A program made the translations under genes and the position numbers. Below are positions 33,574 to 44,151 of a stretch of DNA of 64,000 nucleotides, one piece after another (within the stretch, counting starts at the first letter, position 1; each line of letters starts with the position of its first letter). The notes under the pieces were generated by a model. The model did no database searches. It was given only the letters and a program-made list of their open reading frames with translations, and was not told where the DNA came from. This DNA comes from Lepraria neglecta (taxonomy: Eukaryota > Ascomycota > Lecanoromycetes > Lecanorales > Stereocaulaceae), in NCBI GenBank assembly GCA_033220425.1, contig CM065650.1:4092001-4156000 (forward strand). Reading direction: 5' to 3'.

Positions 33574-36500
33574 TCATTCGTCGCCACTGTCGTCCTCTAC
33601 CACTCTCCTTGCACCTTCCCTCCGCCGAGAATCACTCTGCCCATTTGACTGATGTGGAAGAACAGCCGCCTTTGTAGGACCGAGCTTCTGGACCAACGTG
33701 CCAAAATCAGGAAGATCCTCCTCGGAGTCCAGATCGATGTCAGAAGATTTGCTTTGCGACTGATAGAAGGATTTCGGAGGCTTCATTAAAGGTGGCGGTG
33801 AAGATTTCGAGGAGGCAGCATCGACGTTCTCTTCCACATTATCGTCAATGAGGTCGCTGATATTCCCGTCAGCATCTGCCTCGTTGGAGGATATATCGAT
33901 GGGCGTTCGATCCACTTGTGGGGTATCCTTGGCTAATCTTTTCAAGTCTTGGGGCGCTGGCGTTAGGTCGTCGAGTGAGTGCTGCGAAGAAATTGGATGC
34001 TGGAGCGGAGATCTGAAGAACTTTGATCGCTTTTCCGCCTGTGCTTCCCCTCGCCTCCGATCCTCAGCAGATAAGTGCAACTTGTACCTCTCATCAATAT
34101 CGTATGGTACATTATGTATTGCAACAAGCATATTAACAGTCCTTGTTGCGGCACTTCCGTGACCAAGGTTCTTCGTTGGACGTAGCGATCTCTGTAGGCT
34201 CGGAAATGCATCATTGCGAGGTATCTCGACGATTTGGGGCGTATCGCCCTGGATGTCCAGGTACTTGCGCTCGAACTCCCGCTCTTGGGACGGAGTCAAT
34301 AACACTTCTTCGAGCGAGGGCAGGCGTGCAGGCGATGGTAATCTCAGCCGGCGTCTCTTCTGCTTTGGCGGACTCTTCCTAATTGCTTCGTGGTCACTGT
34401 CGTCGTCACTGTCGTCGTCTTCCGCCAGTTTGGAGGCTTTCACAAAACCGGTTCGGACATCATCAGGCATGTGGAATTTTTTTGGATGTCGTTTTGGTGG
34501 CCTTCCCCTTTTCGTAGGCTCTGGTAGGTCTGCTTGAGTGTTCTCGGGAGGTATGTCTATGACTCTCTTGTCGACAACTGGTTGAATGTCTTTAGGAACA
34601 ATTCGTCTAGACTCCTCGTCATGAAAGTTGAACCGGGCGCCAGAAGCAATTTCCACCTGTATCTTCTCGTAATTGTCTTTTGCTTTTATAAAGTTGTTCT
34701 CTTCTTTCCCCTTCATCAGAGTAACCACAATGTTTCCTGCTCGTTTTCTACCTGTCCGTCCCATTCGCTGCAACATTCTGATGGGTGAGGCAGAGGCGTC
34801 GTAGCAAATAATAAGGTCTACTTCTCCAATGTCCAAACCTTCCTCGCCGATAGATGTAGCCACCAGTGTATTGTAGATGCCTGTTTGGAATTGCTTGATG
34901 GTCTCCAGTTGAGTCTTCTGGTCCATTCCATCAGAGCCTTTAGAATTAGCTTGGCCGACAAATACATGGGGTCTTATCGTGGGTTCGTTCCGTCTCAAAA
35001 CCCTGGCAATCTCCTCAGCACTGTCTCGATAGTGTGCGAAAACCATGACACGGGTACTCGAAGGATCTGACGCCCCACGTCCATCGCCTGCGTCTAGAAA
35101 ATGATTCATAATGACGCTTTGCAGGTATTCCAATTTGGGATGGCCAATAAAATCTGGATTGTTGATCCAAATCTGGACCCTGGACATCATAGTCTGGAAG
35201 GGCTCGCTTTCGTTGATCTGATTCGAGTATTTCCCACCTTTCTTGCCGTTGCTGTGAATTTCGTTGCGGAAAGCAAGGACTTTGTGATAGAAGGGACCGA
35301 TACCGTGAAACTTGAGCAGCTCGATCCCGTGTGACAAACTGGCCAAAAGAGAGAATGTCGTGTTTACCATGCCTTTGATAGGCATAGCAGCTTTCCTCCC
35401 AGCGTCCGATATCATCCAGCGTTGGCGAGCCTGGTTGCATCCGTAAGGCGTCAGGGTCATCGGATCCCTAGTCCAATAGGCATTCATCCCATTCAGCTTG
35501 TCGAGGACTGGCTGCAAGGCTCTGGCGAACAGATCCATAACGAAGACCATCTCCTCGGAATTCTCGAATAGGACTGTCTCAATTTTTCGGGAGTGGACGT
35601 ATTGTCTGATATCAAGAGACTCTTCGGTCCTGATCTCGACTCTTGAGATCCCAAGGCCGTCAATGACTTCCTGGACACTTTCAACGGAAGCCCCAGGTGT
35701 GGCTGTCAAGGCTAAGACTCGAAAGCTCGAGTTAAAGCGTCTCAGGAATTTCACAACTTCAACGTATGCATACCCGCCAGTTGCTCGATGCGCCTCGTCG
35801 ACTACCAGTAGCACCAGCCTCTTGGGATCGCAGATGCCGGTCTTCAAGTCATTGACGATGGTCTGCGGAGTCATGAAAAATACCCGTTTGCTTTGCCACT
35901 CCTCAGCACGCAGTCCAGGAGATATTCCACCTGTGAGCATAGTCGTTGCTGACCGAGGGATACCAGCGATGTCAAAGCATGCTTTAACCTGTTGGGAAAC
36001 CAAGGGCTTTGTAGGCGCGACGAAGACGATTTGAGCATCGGCGGTCCAGCGGAACCAATTCAACATGATGGTCGCTGCAATGAACGTCTTACCCAGTCCA
36101 GTAGGTAAAGCGACAAGGATGTTGTGATAAAGACCTCTGGCGACGATACTGTATTGGTAGTCACGAATGGTACCGAGGTTGGTTGGATATACCCATGTCT
36201 TAAGTGCATCTCGATCAAGCTTGTGGTGAGTCGCAGGTTCTTCTCGATTGGCTAGAGGCCAATTATGCCGTCTTGTCAATTGGGTCTGAGTGACTTCCTG
36301 GGCTTGCGTTCCAAAAAGAGTCGTTTGTCGAAGGTTTGCAAGGGGAGCTGCAAGCCGCTGCCGTTGCGTAGCCTGCAATGGATAGTCTTGCTGAGACGAT
36401 ATGAGAATGGGTTCAGGTGGATTATTCTTGGTAGATCCATTGGGCGAAGAAAAAGCGTCAGAAGGTAGGTCGGCAAGCAAATCTTCGTAGCTTTCGTCCA

Positions 36501-37047
36501 GGCCGATTTCATCATCAGGCTGTTTCTGCCTCCTAGCCAGACGTCCGGATATCAAATTCTCCGGGTCATGACTCGGTAGCTTGGCTACAGCGGACGTCGT
36601 GGATACATGTGGATTTACCGAGGCTTGCTGTTTCAAAGGCTGTCGTTGCGGTGGAGGTGGCGGAGGTGGCGGAGACGGCTTTCTTGGTTTTCGCCAGTGA
36701 TACTGATCAATTCGATAGGGACTCGAAGACCGTTGGGGTGGCTGCGTGAAGAAAGCATCTGTGGGTAATTCGGCATTCTTTGGGATATGGATTTTGTATT
36801 TGGAGTTAGGCTTCGCTTTTTCTGCCTCTTCATCTGCGTCAAGGTTTTCGCCCTGATCATCCTGAGCTAATGTCCGTGATGAATCAAAGGATCTGCGCTC
36901 GTCCTCTGCACTGAGCTCGGGGTCAGAACCATACTCAGATGAGTTGAGCTTTCGCCTCTTAGCAGGTCGATCAGCGAAGGGTTGCTGTTGCGGGCTTGTG
37001 GCGGCCACTTCATCCTCGTCGGAAGATCCAAAATGTTCAGATGCCAT
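33574..37047 (-). CDS. MPH1: ATP-dependent 3'-5' DNA helicase MPH1 (FANCM type)
   Basis: Mph1 is an SF2 helicase that remodels stalled replication forks and dissociates D-loops. It is a single exon of 1157 residues from the first ATG at 37047. Motif I PTGLGKTFIA lies at about 315, the Q-like DYQYSIVARGLYHNILVAL just before it, the DEAH box LVVDEAHRATGGYAYVE at about 419, TATPGASVESVQEVIDGLGI after it, and motif VI MLQRMGRTGRKRAGN at about 765. The insert between the two RecA lobes (residues about 490-640) is of the size seen in FANCM/Mph1. Both ends are acidic, Ser-rich and probably disordered, with a proline run near residue 145 and PPKQKRRRLRLPSP as a likely nuclear localisation signal. Confidence 0.95.
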   Translation of the reverse strand: MASEHFGSSDEDEVAATSPQQQPFADRPAKRRKLNSSEYGSDPELSAEDERRSFDSSRTLAQDDQGENLDADEEAEKAKPNSKYKIHIPKNAELPTDAFFTQPPQRSSSPYRIDQYHWRKPRKPSPPPPPPPPQRQPLKQQASVNPHVSTTSAVAKLPSHDPENLISGRLARRQKQPDDEIGLDESYEDLLADLPSDAFSSPNGSTKNNPPEPILISSQQDYPLQATQRQRLAAPLANLRQTTLFGTQAQEVTQTQLTRRHNWPLANREEPATHHKLDRDALKTWVYPTNLGTIRDYQYSIVARGLYHNILVALPTGLGKTFIAATIMLNWFRWTADAQIVFVAPTKPLVSQQVKACFDIAGIPRSATTMLTGGISPGLRAEEWQSKRVFFMTPQTIVNDLKTGICDPKRLVLLVVDEAHRATGGYAYVEVVKFLRRFNSSFRVLALTATPGASVESVQEVIDGLGISRVEIRTEESLDIRQYVHSRKIETVLFENSEEMVFVMDLFARALQPVLDKLNGMNAYWTRDPMTLTPYGCNQARQRWMISDAGRKAAMPIKGMVNTTFSLLASLSHGIELLKFHGIGPFYHKVLAFRNEIHSNGKKGGKYSNQINESEPFQTMMSRVQIWINNPDFIGHPKLEYLQSVIMNHFLDAGDGRGASDPSSTRVMVFAHYRDSAEEIARVLRRNEPTIRPHVFVGQANSKGSDGMDQKTQLETIKQFQTGIYNTLVATSIGEEGLDIGEVDLIICYDASASPIRMLQRMGRTGRKRAGNIVVTLMKGKEENNFIKAKDNYEKIQVEIASGARFNFHDEESRRIVPKDIQPVVDKRVIDIPPENTQADLPEPTKRGRPPKRHPKKFHMPDDVRTGFVKASKLAEDDDSDDDSDHEAIRKSPPKQKRRRLRLPSPARLPSLEEVLLTPSQEREFERKYLDIQGDTPQIVEIPRNDAFPSLQRSLRPTKNLGHGSAATRTVNMLVAIHNVPYDIDERYKLHLSAEDRRRGEAQAEKRSKFFRSPLQHPISSQHSLDDLTPAPQDLKRLAKDTPQVDRTPIDISSNEADADGNISDLIDDNVEENVDAASSKSSPPPLMKPPKSFYQSQSKSSDIDLDSEEDLPDFGTLVQKLGPTKAAVLPHQSNGQSDSRRREGARRVVEDDSGDE

Positions 37048-37139
37048 CACAATCTCCTTTGAGCAGGGCACAGGCTGCCGCCTGACCTCAATCACTGAGT
37101 AGCTTTCCTATCAAAGTACAACATTCATCGAGTGGCATC

Positions 37140-37173
37140 ACGCGCCAGATGGCGCGTAGTGATAGACGCGAAA
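37140..37173. promoter_or_regulatory. Cluster of ACGCG cores upstream of MPH1
   Basis: Three ACGCG-type cores lie within 35 bases, about 95-125 bases upstream of the MPH1 start: ACGCGC at 37140, GCGCGT at 37152-37157 and GACGCGAAA near 37165. The first two form an imperfect palindrome around AGAT. This resembles MBF (MluI cell-cycle box) sites that drive G1/S expression of DNA replication and repair genes. Binding is inferred, not shown. Confidence 0.35.
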
Positions 37174-37193
37174 TGATCGACGCAAGGGTCTCT

Positions 37194-37232
37194 GACGGTT
37201 GCTCATTTGCACCAATTTGCCAAAACGATTTC
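37194..37232 (+). repeat. Left terminal inverted repeat (39 bp)
   Basis: This is identical in reverse complement to 37603-37641. Confidence 0.85.
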
Positions 37233-37602
37233 CGCGCGCCAAAAGGTCCCAGAATCCTTTTACATACGGTCAAATACCTTAACCATATGGCTAAATCGCG
37301 ACGGTAAGATTGAACATTAAGTTTTAGAGCTGAAGCTGCAAATGCGTAGTTTCTGGTTAAGTTTTGGGTCCCTAGAGCTGCCCCGGAATTAAACCCGGGT
37401 GCGGAAACAGCCGCCCTAGAAACCATGACTCCACCAATTCTTCTTCAGATCGTATCGTACGTGTAATATGGTAACTCTAATCCAAGACTTAAGAGTCCAG
37501 TAGCTTATAGATAGCGGTCTAGTAGAGCATATAACTTTTTAGAGAATTCTGCCCGTGCGAGAGGTAGTTTTCATGTGAGCAAAATCCGAAATCTGAGGTT
37601 CA

Positions 37603-37641
37603 GAAATCGTTTTGGCAAATTGGTGCAAATGAGCAACCGTC
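37603..37641 (-). repeat. Right terminal inverted repeat (39 bp)
   Basis: This is identical in reverse complement to 37194-37232. Confidence 0.85.
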
Positions 37642-37971
37642 TCCATTCCAGCGCAAAACCTGTCTAAGAGCTCAAAGAGAACACTTTTTACAGTGAGTCA
37701 TGTCTACTCAACACTTTATGCATTGGTCTGACACGGTACTTGGTCAACGTGTCAAGTTTAAAACCACTATGTCTAGAAGAGACTTTACAGAAACCTGGCT
37801 CTCCCATTGTGAAATGGTCATAGCAAATTCACACAACCCCCGCAAATTGGTCTCTCGGCCTGATAAGATTGTTACAATGTCAAGCTACGAGACCCTTAAC
37901 ATGCCAGCCAGCGGTATGGTTCCGATGCCGCGCAAGGAAGTGGAAGGAAGGTCCCCGGGGGTCGTTGATGA
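37642..37971. other. Flank between the MITE-like element and the F-box remnant
   Basis: A 92-residue open frame starts at 37700 (MSTQHFMHWSDTVLGQR) and runs to 37978, but it shows no family features. It might be upstream exon sequence of the F-box remnant or chance. Confidence 0.3.
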
Positions 37972-38512
37972 GCTCTAGCACAAATCAAATCATCTTTCAG
38001 CCTTATTCTTACCCTACCAACCGAGCTACATCTAGAAGTTATACAACGTCTCGTTAACAGCGCCGAGCCCGGTATCCTTGCTCTCCACGCTACCAATGCG
38101 TACTTTATATCGATAATATCGCCAACTGATCTTCAAAATCATGGCCTCCACCTTTTCCAGAATAAAGAGTCCAGGGCAGCCGAGCGCATTTTCCAGGCCC
38201 TAGAATCCATGGTCGACTCCGTTGCACCTCTGTCTATGTCTGCTGCCCGTCGAGAGATTCCACCACAACTGTCGTCACAGGAAATGGATTTCAAGAGGCC
38301 AGAAAGCACATACTCGGTTCTGCATGGACTGTGGGATCAAGCACAGAAAATTCCGGCCAGGGAATAGCATCAGAGTGGACAACGAAGGCGACAATTACAA
38401 GACGGTCTGTTCTTACTGCTGGGAATTCCTCGATGAGCCAGAAGGGAGAATTGGGTGTCCAAGGCACTATAATGCGGCGGTCAACGTGCGCAGACGGCTT
38501 CAGACCATGTAA
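37972..38512 (+). pseudogene. F-box protein with Cys motif, frameshifted
   Basis: The first part reads as an F-box (LILTLPTELHLEVIQRLVNS, then EPGILALHATNAYFI) in one frame from 37972. The carboxyl part is in another frame from about 38222 to the stop at 38512 and carries a Cys pattern often seen in Leotiomycete F-box proteins (HTRFCMDCGIKHRKF, then KTVCSYCWEFLDEPEGRIGC). The two parts join in homology order near 38220 with a one-step frame change and no convincing intron. No Met begins the F-box frame, and an in-frame stop lies just upstream of 37972. It is probably a decayed gene, though a short assembly indel could explain the frame change. Confidence 0.5.
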
Positions 38513-38664
38513 TCTTCCTGATGCATGGGTGGTCTCTCATGGAAGCCTTTTCTTCAATTGGGAAGCAGTCTTGTGGACCATGGCTAGTCGAGTTGAGCGC
38601 CCAGTAATACGAAGAATGGGTCTGCAATGCAAGCAGTACATAGGGTACTGGCCACGAATCCAGT

Positions 38665-39560
38665 CTAAGCCACCCATGGTAATCCCAGTCTCTTCATTTC
38701 AACAGCAAGACGGAACAAGTAGTCGAAACTGCTGAGCTTTAGTAATGTGTCAATGAAGAATGAAAGGACACGTTTCAATACCTCTCTGCTTGCGTCTTTG
38801 CTTTCTGCACATCGTCCCCCCAAACATATCTAATAGAACGTTATCAACCCGCCCATGACAAATAATGATCTACTCACACGCCATGTCTTCTGACCAGTAT
38901 TGCGTATGCATCCGGATACTTCTCCATTGCCTCTTCCAGGCTTTGCGTCAAATCCTCTTCACTGGAATCGAATCAGTCAGCCATGCTGCTCAACTACCTG
39001 ACGTATTTTCAAATTGTGAGCTCTTACTGCGCGGTGTTCTCAATGATAGGCACTACAAGCTTGTCAAAGAAACCCAGCATCCCTTGCTTTGTTCGCCCTT
39101 TCGGAATGCCCTTGATCTGTTCAATCTTCTCAATCTCGAAGCACTTTCCCTTGGGGTCCTGTCCATTTGCTCGCGCTTCCTGCTCAACCAACAAGGTCAC
39201 CAGTACCGCCCATTGTGAATGCGTATGGATGCAGCATCCTGCGCCACGATCAAACGCAGCAAGGAATAGTGGAGTACAAGCGGATGGCTTCAGGTCCAGA
39301 GGCTTGCGAAGGTATGAGCGATTAGCATGCTCGAGAACAAAGATGTTGTGCGGCTGCATCAGCTCTTTCTGCACACCAGAAGGCGCAATAAAGATGTGGG
39401 GGCCGCGTTTAATGGAGGTACCACCACCAGTGCCTCCGACCCATCCCTGGCTGTAGAAGTTGCGGCATAGTGTACAAATGTGATTTGCAGGGTGCTCTGG
39501 ATCATCTGATAGAACAAGGTGATCATTGGTATCCGCAGGGCTGGTGTTTGAAGCTGCCAT
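38665..39560 (-). CDS. MDE1: Methylthioribulose-1-phosphate dehydratase
   Basis: MDE1 (MtnB type, class II aldolase fold) dehydrates methylthioribulose-1-phosphate in the cytosolic methionine-salvage pathway. Four exons fit: 39560-39028, 38961-38878, 38829-38782 and 38731-38665, giving 243 residues, the usual length. Hallmarks are [20 protein letters not shown] near the start, [13 protein letters not shown], the zinc motif [25 protein letters not shown], the third zinc ligand in LVRRHGVYVWGDD, and [18 protein letters not shown] at the end. All splice junctions restore conserved residues. It is divergent from calnexin, with 456 bases between starts. Confidence 0.93.
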
Positions 39561-40016
39561 GGTTCATAAAACGTCTCAAGTTTAGCCGATAGAAATCTTC
39601 AGACCCGGAGAACAGGTGGTTTCTTGGGGCTCCACATTCAGTGACGAGGGAGCTGGGACCCGCGAGACAAGAGTGCTCTAGACGCCATGTATAGAGATTT
39701 GCAGCAATCCCTACTCCGCAATGTGCAGTTTCGAATTATTTCGAGGCCAAAACAACATCGGCAGAGCCTCCTCAAGCTTGTTCTTGGCGGCAAGTGGCCT
39801 TCCGCAAGGGGCTAGTTGCCGCGGCTAACCTCGTGAAGTTGGAACTTTTTAGAAGAGACCATCGTGTCCTTTCGACATATGCGCATATTCAAAGCTCGGC
39901 CACCCCCAAGCTTACCTTCTGTTCTTTACTACACTTTCTTCCCATTCCAAATTCTTTTGCTAACCCTCTGACCCCCTACCCTACACTCTTTCTGCTTTGG
40001 CAAGCAGTTTGACAAG
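39561..40016. promoter_or_regulatory. Divergent upstream region MDE1/calnexin
   Basis: This 456-base region contains both promoters and the pyrimidine-rich 5' leader just before the calnexin start. No specific site, including an unfolded-protein-response element, could be identified with confidence. Confidence 0.35.
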
Positions 40017-41987
40017 ATGCGTGTTAACGGAGTCCTTGCTACCGCTCTATATTCCTCTGCCGCCCTTCTCGGCCAGGTACGAGCAGAGGAATCTGAGGAT
40101 GCTTCGACTACGACCGTCACAGAGTCAAGTACTACTTCCGAGATAGAAAAGCCCACATTCACGGTACGAAAAGCAATCTATGGAGCTGCCCGAGCTCTAG
40201 CCTTTCCCCACCATTGAAACATGTACTGATATCTTCAACAGCCATCAGAGATAAAAGCAGATTTCTTAGAGCAATTCACAGACGATTGGACTTCCCGGTG
40301 GTCGCCCTCTCATGCCAAGAAGGAAGACTCCAAGGCCACTGAAGAATGGGCTTACGTTGGCGAGTGGGCTGTCGAGGAGCCTACTGTCTTCAAGGGCATT
40401 GAAGGGGACAAGGGTCTCGTTGTAAAGAACCCGGCAGCTCATCACGCCATATCCGCCAAATTCCCCAAGAAGATCGACAACAAGGGGAAGGACCTTGTCG
40501 TTCAGTATGAAGTCAAGCTACAGAGTGAGTTTTGGAATTGCCCAATATGTGCTCGAAATGAATGTCTAATAGTTCGAAACAGATGGTCTCGAGTGTGGTG
40601 GCGCCTATATGAAGCTCCTCCAGGATAACAAGAAATTACACGCCGAGGAGTTCTCTAACGCCTCCCCCTATATCATCATGTTCGGTCCCGACAAGTGCGG
40701 AGCCACGAACAAGGTACACTCTGTAGCAACAATGATCTAGGTGCCAATGCTAACGAAATCCGTAGGTTCACTTCATTTTCAGGCACAAGAATCCGAAGAC
40801 CGGCGAGTACGAGGAGAAGCATCTTAAGAGCGCCCCGTCTGCCAAGATCACCAAAACTACCAACCTTTACACCCTGATCGTGAAACAGAACAACGATTTC
40901 GAGATTTTGATCAATGGCGAATCTAGCAAGACAGGCAACCTCCTTGAAGACTTCACCCCATCAGTCAACCCAGAAAAGGAAATTGAAGATCCCAAGGACT
41001 CCAAACCAGGTGATTGGGTTGATGAAGCCAGAATCCCAGACCCTGAGGCCACGAAACCCGAGGATTGGGATGAAGACGCTCCATTCGAAATCGTCGATGA
41101 GGAGGCTACCAAGCCTGATGACTGGCTCGAGGACGAACCTACCATGATCCCAGACCCAGAGGCCGAGAAGCCAGAAGACTGGGATGACGAGGAAGATGGT
41201 GACTGGATCCCACCCACGGTACCAAACCCCAAGTGTGACGAAGTCTCTGGCTGCGGTAAATGGGAACCACCAATGAAGAAGAACCCTGATTACAAGGGCA
41301 AATGGACTCCGGAATACATTGACAACCCAGCATACAAGGGCGTCTGGAAGCCAAGGAAGATCGCCAACCCTGATTTCTTCGAGGACAAGACCCCAGCCAA
41401 ATTTGAGCCTATGGGCGCTGTAAGTGTTCAGAATCTGGCCATTGAGTTGCCGTAACTAATGATAAATCTAGATTGGTTTCGAAATCTGGACCATGCAAAG
41501 CGACATTCTCTTCGACAACATCTACATTGGTCACTCCATTGAAGATGCTGAGAAGCTCAAGGCTGAGACATACGATGTTAAGGCTGCCATCGAGAAAGCA
41601 GAAGAGGAAGCTTCCAAGCCTAAGCCCAAGGAAACACCTGAATCTCCACTTGACCTGAAGTTCATGGATGACCCAGTCAAATTTATCCGCGAGAAGGTTG
41701 ACCTTTTCTGGACCCTCGTCCAGCAGGATCCCCTCGAAGCCGTTAAGACTCTACCAGAGGTCGCAGGAGGCATTGGCGCGCTTGCAGTTACTATCATCGC
41801 ATTGATCATCGGTGTGGTGGGTATGTCAAGCGCACCACCACCACAAGTCAAGAAGGCCGCAGAGAAAGCGAAGCAGACTGCCATGGACACCAAGGATCAG
41901 GTCGTTGATGCGGCTAGCACTGGAGCTGAGAAGGCGCAAGCGGAGCTCAACAAGAGGACTACTAGGTCCTCGGGCCCTGCGGAGTGA
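40017..41987 (+). CDS. Calnexin
   Basis: Calnexin is the ER membrane lectin chaperone that binds monoglucosylated glycoproteins. Five exons fit: 40017-40163, 40242-40524, 40583-40713, 40766-41419 and 41472-41987, giving 576 residues. There is a signal peptide ([18 protein letters not shown]). The lectin domain carries [20 protein letters not shown] and [18 protein letters not shown]. The P-domain arm has repeats of the [14 protein letters not shown] kind followed by [17 protein letters not shown] repeats. A single transmembrane helix ([19 protein letters not shown]) lies near residue 510. The cytosolic tail is Lys/Ala-rich rather than the acidic tail of animal calnexins. Together with ALG12 this window carries two N-glycoprotein biogenesis genes. 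Confidence 0.95.
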
Positions 41988-42614
41988 AGTCGAGGCTTTT
42001 CGTAGGAAGATCATGCAGTCACCAATGTGCTGGGGATGCTGAGATTGGTGTGGGCGGAGTTGCAAAAGTCGCTGAGGAACGTGATCTATTACAGATCAAC
42101 GAGGTCGGTTTTAGGTCTTTAGAATTGTTTTACTACAAGTCTGTATCATATTTTCAAAGAAAAAACAATTTCTCATGCCCGTGGCCTCTTCTTCATTTGC
42201 CAATTTGATCAATTTTCATTGAGGGTGACCAACACAACAGCGGATAGGCTTTACTCGAGCCCTTCATGCGTGGATTGTGTATATGGGGGGCTTTGAGAAG
42301 GGTACGCTCCCCATGGACCGGACAAGACGCTATGAGTACTGAAGCTGACATGAATTCTCCAATCAGACGAGGACACGTCGATCTAGTGGCGAGCTTTCCA
42401 TGCTTTGTGACCTTTAATATACCTTAACGTTGATGACCAAAGACTACAGACGATTTCACCCCCCTAATTACAACACCCAATCTTAAGAACACAATCTTTC
42501 ACACAAATCCCCGTCATTCTTACTTACAGTCGCCACACCCCATCACCTTCCAATTTTGCCCCCAAACCCCTCGAACAGCACCTCGTACCTATCCCCTCGG
42601 CAGCCCAGCTTCTT
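41988..42614. other. Convergent 3' region after calnexin
   Basis: No gene is recognised. It is the 3' flank of calnexin and of the first cysteine-rich peptide gene on the other strand. Confidence 0.5.
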
Positions 42615-42966
42615 TCAGACATCGCAACACCCATTAACACAAGCGCAACCTTTATTACATTGAGCAGCGCTTGAGCAATGGGAGCACGCCCCCTCCGAAG
42701 CAGCGGACTCGTTTCCGGAGGAGCATGTCTTCGACTTCGCGGGCGTGGTTGAGAGAGGTCTATGTCGTAAAGAGCGTGACCATGATCTCAGTACGGGTTC
42801 CACTAAAGCATGAGACGATAGAGCTGGTAGGCAAAGGTCGGTTGATGCTGATTGAGGGAGATTGGGGGGATATACCATTTCCTCGATTGGCTCGGTGGTG
42901 GGCAGGGAGAGGATGTTTTGGGTGAATAGGGCCGCGAGGAGGAAGGTTAGGGGTGCGAGCTTCATT
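42615..42966 (-). pseudogene. Small secreted cysteine-rich peptide gene, copy 1 (fossil)
   Basis: This is one of two tandem relatives. The amino end is a clear signal peptide (MKLAPLTFLLAALFTQNILS from 42966) followed by a short acidic pro-region. After an intron comes a pro-segment ending in a dibasic Kex2-like site and a cysteine-rich carboxyl domain with closely spaced Cys residues (CSHC, GCACVNGCC). This layout is that of secreted fungal cysteine-rich peptides, which may be effectors, antimicrobials or toxins; the role is unknown. The gene looks disabled, by about one break, and is treated here as a fossil. Confidence 0.5.
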
Positions 42967-43817
42967 GTTGTTGTCTTTTCTTTTCTTTGAGGGTGGTCGA
43001 AGAATATATTTGGGAAGCAAGCGTAGATGAATGCTTTTAGATCTGACTGACTGATTCGAGAATTCAAAGAGAAGCGAAGACCTTCTATTAATGCTGCACC
43101 CTCACATAGTCAAAAGCTCTAGACAAACTGCCCATATCAAGCCAATCGTCTAGCCATCAGTCACCAAGTCGTTGTCCAGATGCGTCGAAGCAAAGCAACG
43201 CAAAGCTAGGAGATGCATCCTCGACGCCATGGGTCTCAGTAGCTGCAGGTGATTCTTGTTGGGCCTTTTGGGACTCTATAGTCTCTGTCTAGGACCGCAT
43301 ACCTCCTTTCAGGGCTCATTGTTAGTCTTGTCGTCGAGACAGCTCAGATCAACGGTTTCGTTGCTGTGCCTCAATCCGATAAGGAAATCAATCGCAAGCA
43401 GTGCCCGAAAGGGCAGGGCTTGACGATATGTATACAGACATCTTCAGCCTAGCCATTCAGCCTAACTAGGGCAGAAAGATGCAAGAGAGAAGAGTCAGTC
43501 ACAGAGGCAGAGTTCCTGATTGGGGCAGTAAACACATTCAGGGAAGCCCTGCTAGTACTCCCGTTATATTTATATACAATCATTACTCGGCACTGCTCAC
43601 ATCTGAACTTACAACTGTGCAATAGGGCCACGGTGCAGGACCATTCTTTTGTTGACGGTGGTTGCTAAAAGCTCGCTATGTATAAAAGGCTGATAGAGAA
43701 GTGCATGTCTGGCCGGTACCCCTTATACTTGGAAAAACGAATCACTGAAAAGAGACCAGTCGTCCAAGTATTCATAGCCTCGCCTCCTTCCAACACAGTC
43801 CCCTACTCATCTCCCTC

Positions 43818-44151
43818 TCAGATAGCACAACAATTATTTTTGCATTTGCAACCAGTGGTACAATCCGAGGCTTTTTTGCAATGAAAGCAGGCACCATCGG
43901 TGCAGAGTTGGCGTTTCTGGAGCAGCATATCTTCGACTTCGCGGGCGTGGTTAAGGGATGACCGTATTAAAGAGAGGAGGGTGTCAGTATCAAGTTAGGA
44001 ATATCAACGTTGCTAAAACATGGATAGATTTTACTACTGATCCAAACAGATGAGCTTTACGTACCATAGCGTCCAATGGCTCCGCAGTGGGAAGAGCGAA
44101 AATGCCCTGGGTGAATATAGCGATAAGGAGACCGAGTGGTGCGAGCTTCGT
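43818..44151 (-). pseudogene. Small secreted cysteine-rich peptide gene, copy 2 (fossil)
   Basis: This is the tandem relative of copy 1, offset by about 1.18 kb on the same strand. The same parts can be recognised: a hydrophobic leader (LAPLGLLIAIFTQGIFALPT), an intron, a pro-segment with a dibasic site, and a carboxyl domain rich in Cys (GACFHCKKASDC, GCKCKNNCC). Spacing of the Cys residues agrees with copy 1, so the two are paralogs rather than chance. It looks disabled by about two breaks. Its function is unknown. Confidence 0.5.

Larger units (their letters stand above)
37194..37641. mobile_element. MITE-like element with perfect 39-bp terminal inverted repeats
   Basis: The 39 bases at 37194-37232 (beginning GACGGTTGCTCATTTGCACC) recur exactly as the reverse complement at 37603-37641, and similarity stops abruptly on both the inner and outer sides. 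The 370-base interior codes for no transposase, so this would be a non-autonomous DNA transposon. No clear target-site duplication is visible at the outer ends, which leaves the superfamily open. On the minus strand the interior contains sequence resembling pol III A and B boxes (TGGTGGAGTCATGG and GGTTTAATTCC, about 27 bases apart). Confidence 0.6.

Noticed and set aside
37088-37426. 112-residue minus-strand open frame ending in the MPH1 upstream region
   Set aside because: It lies mostly inside the inverted-repeat element, lacks transposase motifs, and looks like chance.
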